Shown here: positions 7,049-14,322 of the stretch, piece by piece
How positions within the stretch are numbered: the stretch's first letter is position 1
Layout: each line of letters starts with the position of its first letter
Assembly: GCA_002479645.1 (NCBI GenBank)
Contig: DLOO01000029.1
Span: 13,325-33,039, forward strand
Reading direction: 5' to 3'
Length of the DNA: 19,715 nucleotides
From: Lachnoclostridium sp. UBA7482
Lineage (GTDB): Bacteria > Bacillota > Clostridia > Lachnospirales > Lachnospiraceae
The notes under the pieces: generated by a model
Told to the model about the DNA's origin: nothing
Seen by the model: only the letters and a program-made list of their open reading frames with translations
Databases searched by the model: none
Position numbers and translations under genes: made by a program

Positions 7049-7558
7049 ATGTTTAACAAATGGGGAATAAACCAGGAATTTTTGCTTCTTGCAATTCTGG
7101 GTATTATGTTGATTTTACTTGTATTCTGCATGGTTATGGTCATCCAATACAATCGGTTAAATGAACGTTATCGCGAGTTTATGCGTGGTAACAGCGGGAA
7201 GAGTCTGGAGGAACGTATCCTTCAGAGATTCCATGAGATGGACGGCATAAAGGATAAAATTTCGGATTTGGCGGATCGGATTAAGGCGCTTGAGGAATCC
7301 CGCGATACGTCCTTTAAGAAGATGGCAATTCACCGTTATGACGCATTTAACGAAATGGGCGGAAAGCTCAGCTACAGCGTCTGCCTGTTAAATGATGTCA
7401 ATGACGGATTTATCATGACCAGTATGCACAACCGTGACGGTTGCTACACCTATGTTAAAGAAATTATCAAAGGTAATACATTTGTACTGCTGTCGGATGA
7501 AGAAAAAGCTGTTTTGGAAGAAACAATTAACAATAGTGATACAATTCAACTGATGTAA
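7049..7558 (+). CDS. DUF4446 family membrane-anchored protein
   Basis: This 169-aa protein has one N-terminal membrane segment (about residues 10-31, LLLAILGIMLILLVFCMVMV). A predicted coiled-coil region follows (about 50-88), then a small conserved domain with KMAIHRYDAFNEMGGKLSYS and the block LNDVNDGFIMTSMHNRDGC. That pattern is characteristic of DUF4446, a family of unknown function that commonly sits next to parB in Firmicutes. The soluble domain is probably cytoplasmic. The start has a GGAGG-type ribosome binding site, 16 bp after the parB stop. Co-transcription with parAB suggests a role near the origin or at the membrane, but that is guilt by association. Confidence 0.85.
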   Translation: MFNKWGINQEFLLLAILGIMLILLVFCMVMVIQYNRLNERYREFMRGNSGKSLEERILQRFHEMDGIKDKISDLADRIKALEESRDTSFKKMAIHRYDAFNEMGGKLSYSVCLLNDVNDGFIMTSMHNRDGCYTYVKEIIKGNTFVLLSDEEKAVLEETINNSDTIQLM

Positions 7559-7613
7559 TTCTCTGAAAGTGTCATGGGAATAACAGGCGTGTATTAAAGA
7601 AAAGGTAGTAAGT

Positions 7614-8501
7614 ATGCATAGTTTTCTTCGGGCAATCGGTTTTTCCGGTTGCGATACGAAACAAAAAGAAGAAGCATTGATTGACGAGGTGCTGCGTGCA
7701 CCGATGTACAAAGGACAGATTTCTCTGCAGCCGGAGGATTCGACGGTATTTTCCGAGGTCTCTCTGGATTTTGGAGAGGGATTCGGAATTACCGTGCGCG
7801 GACAGGTTGATGGGGAGAATCATTTCCACATGGATCACTATTTTCCGTATTTGTGTCCTCGCAATATCACCTCCGAGGAAGAAATGTTCATCGGAAAGCG
7901 GAGTGATTCCGACTCCTATGCAGTTCTCTGTGATGATATGCGTGTCGGTGTTTCTCTTATATTTTTCCTGAACAATGCAGTTGATTTTTTGCGAACCCGG
8001 GAGGGGGATATGGATACGAGTGTGCAGCACCCGGCGCGGCTCTCGGCTCTGGCAGCAGACGGACATGTTCTGCTTCCGACGGTCAAATCCGTGAAGGACG
8101 TCAAGGACAGCAGCGCGCAGATTATCATGCAGAAGCAGATGATTTCCGAAGCAAAGAACGGGAACCAGGAAGCAATTGATAAGCTGACCATTCAGGAAAT
8201 CGATACGTATTCGCTTGTCGGAAAACGAATCAAGGAGGAGGACGTATTTTCCATCGTAGACACATCCTTCTCGCCCTACGGAATGGAAAGCGAGATTTAC
8301 AAGATTCTCGGAATCATTGTGTCGGTTGAGGAACGCCAAAACCGAGTGACCGACGAAACGGTCTGCGTGATGGAAATTTACTGCAACCATATGATTTTTG
8401 ACCTCTGTATCAACCGCCGGGATTTGCTTGGTGTGCCGGAGGTCGGACGACGGTTCCGCGGCGCCGTGTGGATGCAGGGCGTAGTGGATTTTCCGAAGTA
8501 A
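7614..8501 (+). CDS. DUF3881 family protein
   Basis: This 295-aa soluble protein begins MHSFLRAIGFSGCDTK, which I recognise as the N-terminus of DUF3881, a family of unknown function known mainly from Lachnospiraceae. No signal peptide, membrane segment or catalytic motif is visible. A central region reads QIIMQKQMISEAKNGNQEAI (about 164-183) and the last third contains a beta-rich stretch with several tryptophan- and glycine-bearing turns. It lies 55 bp after DUF4446 on the same strand and could end the parAB operon, although no clear intrinsic terminator follows it. The family name rests on memory of the sequence, not on a search. Confidence 0.75.
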   Translation: MHSFLRAIGFSGCDTKQKEEALIDEVLRAPMYKGQISLQPEDSTVFSEVSLDFGEGFGITVRGQVDGENHFHMDHYFPYLCPRNITSEEEMFIGKRSDSDSYAVLCDDMRVGVSLIFFLNNAVDFLRTREGDMDTSVQHPARLSALAADGHVLLPTVKSVKDVKDSSAQIIMQKQMISEAKNGNQEAIDKLTIQEIDTYSLVGKRIKEEDVFSIVDTSFSPYGMESEIYKILGIIVSVEERQNRVTDETVCVMEIYCNHMIFDLCINRRDLLGVPEVGRRFRGAVWMQGVVDFPK

Positions 8502-8592
8502 CCGATGCCGGAAGTCCGCTTCGTGTGCCCGGCAGGGTGCGGTTGATTTTGAAACAGCACACAGCAACGCAGGGAATACGGCGACATTTTCC

Positions 8593-8621
8593 TTGCAATG
8601 TGCCGTGGATTTGAGTATAAT
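8593..8621 (+). promoter_or_regulatory. Promoter of the tRNA-Arg gene
   Basis: TTGCAA (8593-8598) and TATAAT (8616-8621) are separated by exactly 17 bp, a strong sigma-A-type promoter. The expected start is near 8628, about 45 bp before the tRNA. Confidence 0.75.
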
Positions 8622-8672
8622 GAGTAGTGTCCTGCGGCAGCAGGCTGTTCATACACAATTTAACATCATTTA

Positions 8673-8744
8673 GCACTCATAGTTAAGGGGATATAACGAG
8701 GCCCTCCTAAGGCCTAATCCTGGGTTCGATTCCCGGTGAGTGCA
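8673..8744 (+). tRNA. tRNA-Arg, anticodon CCT (codon AGG)
   Basis: All four arms can be drawn. The acceptor stem is GCACTCA (8673-8679) with TGAGTGC (8737-8743) and discriminator A8744. The D stem is GTTA/TAAC (8682-8685/8694-8697). The anticodon stem is AGGCC/GGCCT (8699-8703/8711-8715) with loop CTCCTAA, placing CCT at 8706-8708. The T stem is CTGGG/CCCGG with loop TTCGATT. The 72-nt gene does not encode the 3' CCA. It has its own promoter and an intrinsic terminator 3 bp downstream. It sits exactly between the conserved parAB block and the accessory genes. Confidence 0.96.
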
Positions 8745-8746
8745 TC

Positions 8747-8784
8747 GCTGAAAGTTTTGCAAGTCAAGGCTTTCAGCTTTTTTT
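8747..8784 (+). terminator. Intrinsic terminator of the tRNA-Arg gene
   Basis: GCTGAAAG (8747-8754) pairs perfectly with CTTTCAGC (8770-8777), followed by seven T. The T-run merges with palindromic repeat copy B. Confidence 0.92.
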
Positions 8785-8840
8785 ATTTCATAGGAAATTC
8801 CTTTGAATTTCCTATGAAATAAAAAAGCTCCGCTATGGAT
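8783..8840 (+). repeat. Palindromic dispersed repeat, copy B
   Basis: A perfect inverted repeat (22 bp if the flanking T and A runs are counted, 8779-8800/8805-8826; CTTT loop) is followed by the tail GCTCCGCTATGGA, as in copy A at 212-270. The stem difference T8788-A8817 versus C217-G246 preserves pairing. As with copy A it starts on the T-tract of an intrinsic terminator. Confidence 0.85.
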
Positions 8841-8919
8841 GCGCTTTTCAGAAAAACCCCTTTTGGGGGTGATTTTGAACCATTCAACCGCAAAATGTGT
8901 CGTTTCACGGTTACGGTAC

Positions 8920-8947
8920 TTGTTTTTTTATTGTAATAATATATTAT
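8920..8947 (+). promoter_or_regulatory. Possible promoter of the bacteriocin-like cluster
   Basis: TTGTTT (8920-8925) and TATTAT (8942-8947) are 16 bp apart, about 36 bp upstream of the first start codon. The -10 lies in the AT palindrome AATAATATATTATT (8935-8948). Confidence 0.4.
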
Positions 8948-8982
8948 TAAAAGCAAATATGAACAACCGGGAGGATAAGTTT

Positions 8983-9414
8983 ATGAAAAAGAAAAGTATT
9001 GTTTTAATCGTTTTATTTGTAACAATGATGTCGTCTCTGACACTGGTGCATGCCATACCGAATCGTGTTGCTACTTATGGGGGAAGTATGACCAGCAAAA
9101 AATTTTCCGACTGCGAAGACTTGAAAGAAGTTAATAATACTCATTACTTTCTTCATCTGATCTATGAATTGGATACGGGCGTAGAACTAATTGCAGAAGC
9201 AGATTGTTTTTACACAAAGACTATTTTTACTGCGGCACGTGATAACATTCGTTCCAGTCTGCTGCCGCCACACGGATATGCAGTATGCGTCGGATTTAAG
9301 GGTACGACTACATGGTCGTCATGGGGGAGCAGTCAGCTGGCGACGAGTACCGTAGCGGTACCCCATTCTAAGAATACTTTGTTTGCAGGATATTTTGGTA
9401 AGGTGATAGATTAG
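8983..9414 (+). CDS. Small secreted protein, candidate bacteriocin precursor
   Basis: The frame is open from 8839, but the supported start is ATG 8983, preceded by GGGAGGATAAG; upstream of it the frame would run through a dispersed repeat. The 143-aa product has a classic signal peptide: MKKK, a hydrophobic core (5-21) and a VHA cleavage site after residue 24. The mature part of about 119 residues has three cysteines and a Trp/Ser/Gly-rich region (GTTTWSSWGSSQLATST, about 103-119). I do not recognise its family. Its position ahead of a 7-8-TM protein and a coupled ABC ATPase of the lactococcin-972 type makes it the candidate bacteriocin or effector, but it lacks a pattern I could call lactococcin 972. 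Alternatives are a secreted signal or sensor protein. Confidence 0.7.
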   Translation: MKKKSIVLIVLFVTMMSSLTLVHAIPNRVATYGGSMTSKKFSDCEDLKEVNNTHYFLHLIYELDTGVELIAEADCFYTKTIFTAARDNIRSSLLPPHGYAVCVGFKGTTTWSSWGSSQLATSTVAVPHSKNTLFAGYFGKVID

Positions 9415-9980
9415 GGGAGGCGATTATGAAGCGTAGAATGCGATATTTTTTCATTCCCATACTTGTGCTGGCATTAGGCGTGTTGGCGTATTTTGTGATG
9501 ATATTTATTTATCGGTATTCTTTCCGAAAAGATTACATGATTTTAGAGGAGACATATCTGGTCGAAGGCGACAGGGGAGAATATGAACAGGATGGACAGA
9601 AGTATTTGTTTCATGCCTATGATATGGGGAATTGGGGACCCTGGTACGGAGAACTGGAGGTTGTCGAGAAAATTGCCGGAACACTGGACGGAACGAGAGA
9701 AGTACGTTGCTATGTGTTTTTTGCACCCTTTGGAAAGCGGGAAATAAGTATTAGTATACCGTTCGAGAACATGAATGGAGATATAGAGGTCGGGAGAGTT
9801 CGCTTTGATGAGAACTGGAAGATCCTAGAGGATGATATGCTTCCTACGGGATGGTATGTATACGAGCATTACTATGATAAAATAAAATATTATTTCAATA
9901 TTGTACACACACGGTGGCCTGCGTTTGACATTCAAGGATTAGAGTAACGGAATGCTGTACTAGGCGGGAGAGTATATGCG
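9414..9980 (+). repeat. Tandem duplication unit, copy 1
   Basis: It covers the ribosome binding site, a 173-codon gene and a 33-bp tail ending GTATATGCG. It is repeated at 9981-10550 with about 93% identity over the coding part and a period of 572 bp. Confidence 0.85.
9426..9947 (+). CDS. Membrane-anchored protein of unknown function, paralog 1
   Basis: The 173-aa protein starts with a basic MKRRMR, then one membrane segment (about 7-29) with the remainder probably outside the membrane. The soluble part is rich in aromatic residues, for example NWGPWYGELEV (69-79), VRCYVFFAPFG (93-103) and GWYVYEHYYDKIKYYFNIV near the C-terminus. I do not recognise a family. It starts 11 bp after the secreted protein gene, with GGGGAGG before the ATG. 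A 91%-identical copy follows directly downstream. In a bacteriocin-type cluster it may be an immunity or accessory protein; that is inference from position only. Confidence 0.85.
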   Translation: MKRRMRYFFIPILVLALGVLAYFVMIFIYRYSFRKDYMILEETYLVEGDRGEYEQDGQKYLFHAYDMGNWGPWYGELEVVEKIAGTLDGTREVRCYVFFAPFGKREISISIPFENMNGDIEVGRVRFDENWKILEDDMLPTGWYVYEHYYDKIKYYFNIVHTRWPAFDIQGLE

Positions 9981-9993
9981 GGGAGGAGGATAA
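9976..9993 (+). pseudogene. Relic start of the large membrane protein gene at the duplication junction
   Basis: After paralog 1 the sequence GGAATGCTGTACTA...GTATATGCG repeats the bases that precede and include the start of the downstream membrane protein gene (10521-10550). Here the copied ATG CGG runs into GGA GGA GGA TAA, a five-codon frame. This marks where the tandem duplication was joined. Confidence 0.7.
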
Positions 9994-10550
9994 ATTCATG
10001 AAACGTAGAATGCGATATTTTTTCATCCCCATACTTGTGCTGGCATTAGGCGTATTGGCGTATTTTGTGATGATATTTGTTTACCGGTATTCTTTCCGAA
10101 AAGATTACATGATTTTAGAAGAGACAGATATGGTCGAAGGCGACAGGGGAGAATATGAACAGGATGGACAGAAGTATTTGTTTCTTGTTCATGATATGGG
10201 AAATTGGGGACCCTGGTACGGAGAACTGGAAGTTATCGAGCAACTTGCCGGAACACTGGACGGAACGAGAGAGGTACGTTGCTATGTGTTTTTTGCGCCT
10301 TTTGGAAAGCGGGAAATAAGTATTTGTATACCATTCGAGAACGTGAATGGAGATACAGAGCTCGGAATTGTTAATTTTGATGAGAACTGGAAGATCCTGG
10401 AGGATGATATGCTTCCTACGGGATGGTATGTATACGAGCATTACTACGATAAAATAAAATACTATTTCAATATTGTACACACACGGTGGCCAGCGTTTGA
10501 TATTCAGGGATTAGAGTAATGGAATGCTGTACTAAGGGGGAGTATATGCG
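9981..10550 (+). repeat. Tandem duplication unit, copy 2
   Basis: Second copy of the 173-codon gene with its ribosome binding site and tail. The tail runs directly into the functional start of the large membrane protein gene (ATG 10546). A 2-base indel separates the two tails. Confidence 0.85.
9998..10519 (+). CDS. Membrane-anchored protein of unknown function, paralog 2
   Basis: This is a 173-aa tandem copy of the preceding gene with the same N-terminal anchor (7-29) and soluble domain; 158 of 173 residues are identical by direct comparison. The 15 differences are not spread evenly: residues 44-45, 63-65 (HAY to LVH), 80-83 and 110-126 hold 14 of them, while 1-27, 46-62, 84-109 and 127-173 are invariant. 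By my count about 18 base changes are silent and 19 change an amino acid. A strong GGGGAGGAGG ribosome binding site precedes the ATG. Function is unknown; two divergent copies could serve different partners. Confidence 0.85.
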   Translation: MKRRMRYFFIPILVLALGVLAYFVMIFVYRYSFRKDYMILEETDMVEGDRGEYEQDGQKYLFLVHDMGNWGPWYGELEVIEQLAGTLDGTREVRCYVFFAPFGKREISICIPFENVNGDTELGIVNFDENWKILEDDMLPTGWYVYEHYYDKIKYYFNIVHTRWPAFDIQGLE

Positions 10551-12525
10551 AGAGATAATAAAAATAATTCGTGATAAATGGGTTTCTTACTTCTTTATTG
10601 TAGCCTTTTTGGCGGTAGGTTTTGTTCTTATTAACGACAGGGTTATTTGGAATGTTGTTCTGGATGGATACTGTCCGTATTTTTCCGTGTCGCAGGACGA
10701 ATTGGAGCTTGGCAGCGACTCGTTAAAGACAATAGAACAACAATTTAACGAGCAAGGCTACGAGCTTGCGGTTGGCAGATGGTGTATGAACCTACAGGAA
10801 AACACCATGCATTTTTACATATATGGTTCCGACCGGGCAATAAAAGAATACAAAGAGGCGGTTGGATTCTCCTCAGATTGTTTGAATAGTATCTTTTCCC
10901 GAAACTATTCCCGAAGCGTCAGATATCATTTCGGTACGTTGGAACAGGTGGCTGCGGATAGTTTGGAAAAGGCGGGGGAGTTTGATGAGCAGGTTGAGCT
11001 GATAATCCTGTCGCAAAATGGCGAAGATGTTGCAAAAACGATTTCGCCGGAATGGTACTGGTCTCTGGGATTAAAAAATTTTCATGGAAATCATTATACG
11101 CTGTGGAAGGAAGTAAAATCTCAGGTCATCGGAATCTGGGTAATCCTATTGGTTGCCATCTCCTTTTTACAGTATTATGACGTGGTGCGGCAGAAAAAAT
11201 GTTATTTTGTTGAAATTGCCTATGGGACTACGGTTGGAGAGGTCATACTTCGGAATGTGGCAGCAGACACACTCTTTTATGTTTTTTGTATCATTGGGAT
11301 GTGTGCGAGCGTACGTTATATTTTTTATCTTCCGTTTGGAGATTTACCGTACATAATTATTGGCGGAATAATGATTGTCGGAAATATAATTTGGTACCTG
11401 ACGCTCTTGCGATATTCGTTTCGTGATGCGCTTTCAGGAACACGACTTACGGAATCGGAATTGGCGATCAGTTATTTGCTGCGGATGTTTGTTATGGTTT
11501 CGGTTATCGTATTCATCACCTTAAGCTGTTTTTCGGGAGCAGAATATGTTCGATTAAAAAGGAGTCAAGCCTTTTTCCGAGAACACAAAGAATGGTATGC
11601 GACGACGGCACAGTCTCTTTCTGATTGGGAGGCATGGTATGATTACTATTTGAAAGCGGTTGCGGACGGAACTGCTGAAAAGTATATGATTCAATGCAGC
11701 TTTACAGAAGGAAGAACTACTTACACAATTATTGAAAATGGCAGCAATTCACTGCAATGGCTTATGGAATGGTACCCATCTGTTGATTTCACGGATCGAG
11801 AGGGATACGCATGGCTTGTGCTTTACCCCGAGGCACTTGAAACGGAAGCGTGTCGAAATGCGGTAAGGGAAAATTATCCTTCGGAAAAGGGGGCGTTTTT
11901 GTATCTTCCATACAAAGAAAAGCAATATGCATTGGTTGATAAAAATACGGTAAGTTGCGGAACAAATCTGATTTTTGTTGTGGATTTACATGATTCGGAG
12001 AAAAAAAATCTGGGGAATGGTCTGGTTCCGGAGGAGATATTCCAGGCGTATTTTCGTATTCCGGATTCGGATTCGGATGGCAGAATCCGGCTTCCGAACG
12101 GAGAAATGGTGGAAACGGTTTCTTTGTACGAAGAATTTATGAGAGAGTATGTTAAAACCCGAAACCTTTTCTTGGGAGAATTGGTTTCGATGCTGCTTTT
12201 TTTGTTGATGAAAGCGGTGATTACCGGCAGAATATTGTATTTGGAGTTTGACACGGATTCTGTACGATATATTATTATGCGTATCAATGGAACCGGGTTT
12301 ATACAGACGTACCGGTATATTTTTCTGACAGCAATCGTTTCCGGAGTAATTGGTTTTGCGGTGGATCGAATGTTTATGAAAATGTCGTTAATCCCCGATA
12401 ACAAGGTATTAGGAGTAGCAGTTGCACTTGGCGTGGTCGGGACGGAAGTGGGAATGATTGTGTATCGTATCATTCGTTTGGAACACACAAATGTGCAGAG
12501 AATTTTGAAAGGAGGAAAATTGTGA
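10546..12525 (+). CDS. Bacteriocin-associated integral membrane protein (lactococcin-972 group type)
   Basis: I place the start at ATG 10546, after AGGGGGAG, rather than the in-frame ATG at 10519, which overlaps the preceding stop and has no ribosome binding site; the product is 659 aa. Predicted membrane segments lie near residues 13-29, 194-210, 241-262, 269-285, 314-331, 541-561, 589-608 and 620-643. Two large outside regions separate them (about 30-193 and 332-540). This size and layout, with a translationally coupled ABC ATPase behind it, match the bacteriocin-associated 7-TM family (TIGR01654 type) of lactococcin-972 operons, thought to act in immunity or export. A FtsX/MacB-like ABC permease of another kind is the alternative. 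Confidence 0.7.
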   Translation: MREIIKIIRDKWVSYFFIVAFLAVGFVLINDRVIWNVVLDGYCPYFSVSQDELELGSDSLKTIEQQFNEQGYELAVGRWCMNLQENTMHFYIYGSDRAIKEYKEAVGFSSDCLNSIFSRNYSRSVRYHFGTLEQVAADSLEKAGEFDEQVELIILSQNGEDVAKTISPEWYWSLGLKNFHGNHYTLWKEVKSQVIGIWVILLVAISFLQYYDVVRQKKCYFVEIAYGTTVGEVILRNVAADTLFYVFCIIGMCASVRYIFYLPFGDLPYIIIGGIMIVGNIIWYLTLLRYSFRDALSGTRLTESELAISYLLRMFVMVSVIVFITLSCFSGAEYVRLKRSQAFFREHKEWYATTAQSLSDWEAWYDYYLKAVADGTAEKYMIQCSFTEGRTTYTIIENGSNSLQWLMEWYPSVDFTDREGYAWLVLYPEALETEACRNAVRENYPSEKGAFLYLPYKEKQYALVDKNTVSCGTNLIFVVDLHDSEKKNLGNGLVPEEIFQAYFRIPDSDSDGRIRLPNGEMVETVSLYEEFMREYVKTRNLFLGELVSMLLFLLMKAVITGRILYLEFDTDSVRYIIMRINGTGFIQTYRYIFLTAIVSGVIGFAVDRMFMKMSLIPDNKVLGVAVALGVVGTEVGMIVYRIIRLEHTNVQRILKGGKL

Positions 12526-13145
12526 TAGAAATAAATAACATAACGAAATGTTATGGTGAAAAAGAAATTGTTCGTGATTTTTCCCTTAAAATTCCTGATG
12601 GGGATTTTATTGTATTCTCAGGGACAAGCGGCTGTGGAAAGACTACGATGTTAAATATCATCGGAGGATTTGAGCCCGTGAATCAGGGAACGGTAGTTGT
12701 CGACGGAATTTCGCTTGCCGATTCGCGAAAGAAGAAGTACTTATACAAAAATACCTTTGGCTTTTTGTTTCAAAACTTTGCTTTGGTGGAGCAGATTACC
12801 GTAAGGGAGAATCTGGAACTGATTCATAGAAAATGCAGGGAAGAGATTTCTTTTGAAGAGGCATTACAGAAAGTGGGTCTTAATGACTGCATGGACACCA
12901 AAGTATACAAATTATCAGGCGGAGAGCAGCAAAGAGTTGCGCTTGCCCGCTTAATGATTAAGAAATGCAGCATTGTTCTTGCGGACGAGCCAACCGGTTC
13001 GCTGGATTATGAGAATGCAAAATATGTTATGGAAATTCTTGCAAATTTGAATCGGGAGGGGAAAACAGTCATTATGGTAACCCATGCGGGAGAGTTCCTT
13101 TCCTATGCCAATCGGGTAGTGCACATGAACCGCCCAAATGGTTAA
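12522..13145 (+). CDS. ABC transporter ATP-binding protein, bacteriocin export/immunity type
   Basis: The 207-aa ATPase has Walker A GTSGCGKTT (34-42), Q-loop glutamine 84 (FQNFALVEQ), signature LSGGEQQRVALAR (131-143), Walker B IVLADEPTGSLD (151-162) and the H-loop histidine 188 (VTH). The compact length with no extra domain fits the lactococcin-972-group ATPases (TIGR03608 type) and the wider LolD/MacB class. The GTG start at 12522 overlaps the upstream stop by 4 bp (GTGA), with GGAGG 6 bp before it, so translation is coupled to the 659-aa membrane protein, its likely partner. No clear intrinsic terminator is visible downstream. Confidence 0.93.
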   Translation: MIEINNITKCYGEKEIVRDFSLKIPDGDFIVFSGTSGCGKTTMLNIIGGFEPVNQGTVVVDGISLADSRKKKYLYKNTFGFLFQNFALVEQITVRENLELIHRKCREEISFEEALQKVGLNDCMDTKVYKLSGGEQQRVALARLMIKKCSIVLADEPTGSLDYENAKYVMEILANLNREGKTVIMVTHAGEFLSYANRVVHMNRPNG

Positions 13146-13254
13146 GGGAACGCGTTTGAGGGGCAGGGAGTTGAACAGGTGAAGCTTGTTTTTCCAGTAA
13201 CAAAGTATCGGCATAATGAATATCATGCAAGTAAACTATAGTTAAGGAGAAGAT

Positions 13255-14142
13255 ATGCATACTGAAAATTATGTCGCAGAATCTCTGGAGCTCCATCTGT
13301 TTTTCGGACGCATCATGAAAGAGCATTCGCTGTTTCTGAAAGCCGGATTTACTCCGGTCAATTCTAATTTTTCTGCAAAAGCAGAATTTTATCAAAATGA
13401 ATTTGAAAAACTTCTGAACTGTACAGTTTCTCTCAGTAATGGAATAATCAGCCCCAAAGCGCTGCATTCGGAAGAAATTGTGACGGAGTTTACCCTCACT
13501 GCTGAAAGACAAACGGAAAGACTGACAGGGATTCCTATAAATAGTAATATCACGCAAAGGGAATTGAGATTAAATAGCTGCAAGTGCAATGATGCGGCAG
13601 ATAGATTTTGTCAGGTAAAGGATTTGAACAGGACGGCGCTGAACCTGTTAAACGGGTTGATTGCGCTAAAGGAAGAAATACTTGACAAAGTGCTTAGCTG
13701 TCATATGTTTACAATGAATTATCCGCTGCTGATTGAACACATATTGAGGGAGGCAAAGCTTTATCGAAAATATGTACAGATGCTCGAAGCACACGGTACA
13801 ATCAGCATGCAGTCGATGAAAGAAGAGGAATGTTTCTGGAATCAGATTATGATGGAACATGCTCTTTTTATACGAGGACTGCTCGATCCGTCGGAGAAGG
13901 AGTTGTTTAGCTCTGCCGATATGTTTGCAGAAAATTATGCTTCTTTGCTCAAACGATGTCATGATGCACAGAACAGAACTCTGACGGACGATTCCCTGAC
14001 GGAAACAAAAAAATTCAGGGACTTCAAAGCGGCAGGTGTAAAAGGAATCGAAAACTGTCAGATTCGTTCGCTGATTCTTCCGCTGCTTGCCGACCATGTT
14101 CTTCGTGAAGCAAATCATTTTATCAGAATACTTGAGAACTGA
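13255..14142 (+). CDS. DUF2935 family protein (predicted helical, possible metal-binding)
   Basis: The 295-aa protein is almost wholly helical and consists of two similar halves. Each half has an H/E-rich motif: LELHLFFGRIMKEHSLFLKAG near the N-terminus (12-31, quoted in part) and FWNQIMMEHALFIRGLLDP in the second half, closing with DHVLREANHFIRIL. This is the DUF2935 pattern, common in Clostridia and Bacilli. The repeated E-H pairs suggest ferritin-like four-helix bundles that could bind metal; function is not established. ATG 13255 follows AAGGAG. It starts 109 bp after the ABC gene and may be a separate unit. Nothing ties it functionally to the bacteriocin-like cluster. Confidence 0.88.
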   Translation: MHTENYVAESLELHLFFGRIMKEHSLFLKAGFTPVNSNFSAKAEFYQNEFEKLLNCTVSLSNGIISPKALHSEEIVTEFTLTAERQTERLTGIPINSNITQRELRLNSCKCNDAADRFCQVKDLNRTALNLLNGLIALKEEILDKVLSCHMFTMNYPLLIEHILREAKLYRKYVQMLEAHGTISMQSMKEEECFWNQIMMEHALFIRGLLDPSEKELFSSADMFAENYASLLKRCHDAQNRTLTDDSLTETKKFRDFKAAGVKGIENCQIRSLILPLLADHVLREANHFIRILEN

Positions 14143-14163
14143 TGTTAAAATAATGCATTTCTT

Positions 14164-14200
14164 GGCGCGTTCGCGCATAAGAAAGCCGCCGATAAAGGTC
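14164..14200 (+). repeat. Degenerate trace of dispersed element 2
   Basis: TCGCGCATAAGAAAGCC followed by GCCGATAAAGG resembles the start of the element at 307-340 (CGCGCGAAAGGAAG, then GCCGATAAATCGG). The terminal hairpin is missing. It may be chance. Confidence 0.25.
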
Positions 14201-14220
14201 AAAAAAGCTCAAAAATCTTC

Positions 14221-14271
14221 TTTTCAAAGCCCCCTGCCGGTGTTATAATCAAGCATATACCCCCGGCAGGG
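14221..14271 (+). promoter_or_regulatory. Promoter with an inverted repeat flanking the -10 box
   Basis: TTTTCA (14221-14226), a 17-bp spacer and TGT-TATAAT (14241-14249) form an extended -10 promoter for the gene at 14323. Perfect 9-bp inverted arms CCCTGCCGG (14232-14240) and CCGGCAGGG (14263-14271) bracket the -10 and the probable start site, with centres 31 bp apart. This could be an operator. Confidence 0.6.
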
Positions 14272-14322
14272 CGGTACCTGACAAAACGGATGACGGAAAG
14301 CTTTCCGGTTCAAGGAGGACAT

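Noticed and set aside
8506..8534. Possible terminator after the DUF3881 gene
   Set aside because: TGCCGG/CCGGCA forms only a 6-bp stem with a 17-nt loop and no T-tract.
7572..8567. A 331-codon open frame on the - strand
   Set aside because: It lies opposite the DUF3881 gene, shows no recognisable domain and has unlikely composition; it is a shadow frame.
8839..8982. Upstream extension of the secreted protein from ATG 8839
   Set aside because: That start lies at the end of a dispersed repeat, has no ribosome binding site and would bury the signal peptide behind 48 residues. ATG 8983 has both a good site and an immediate signal peptide.
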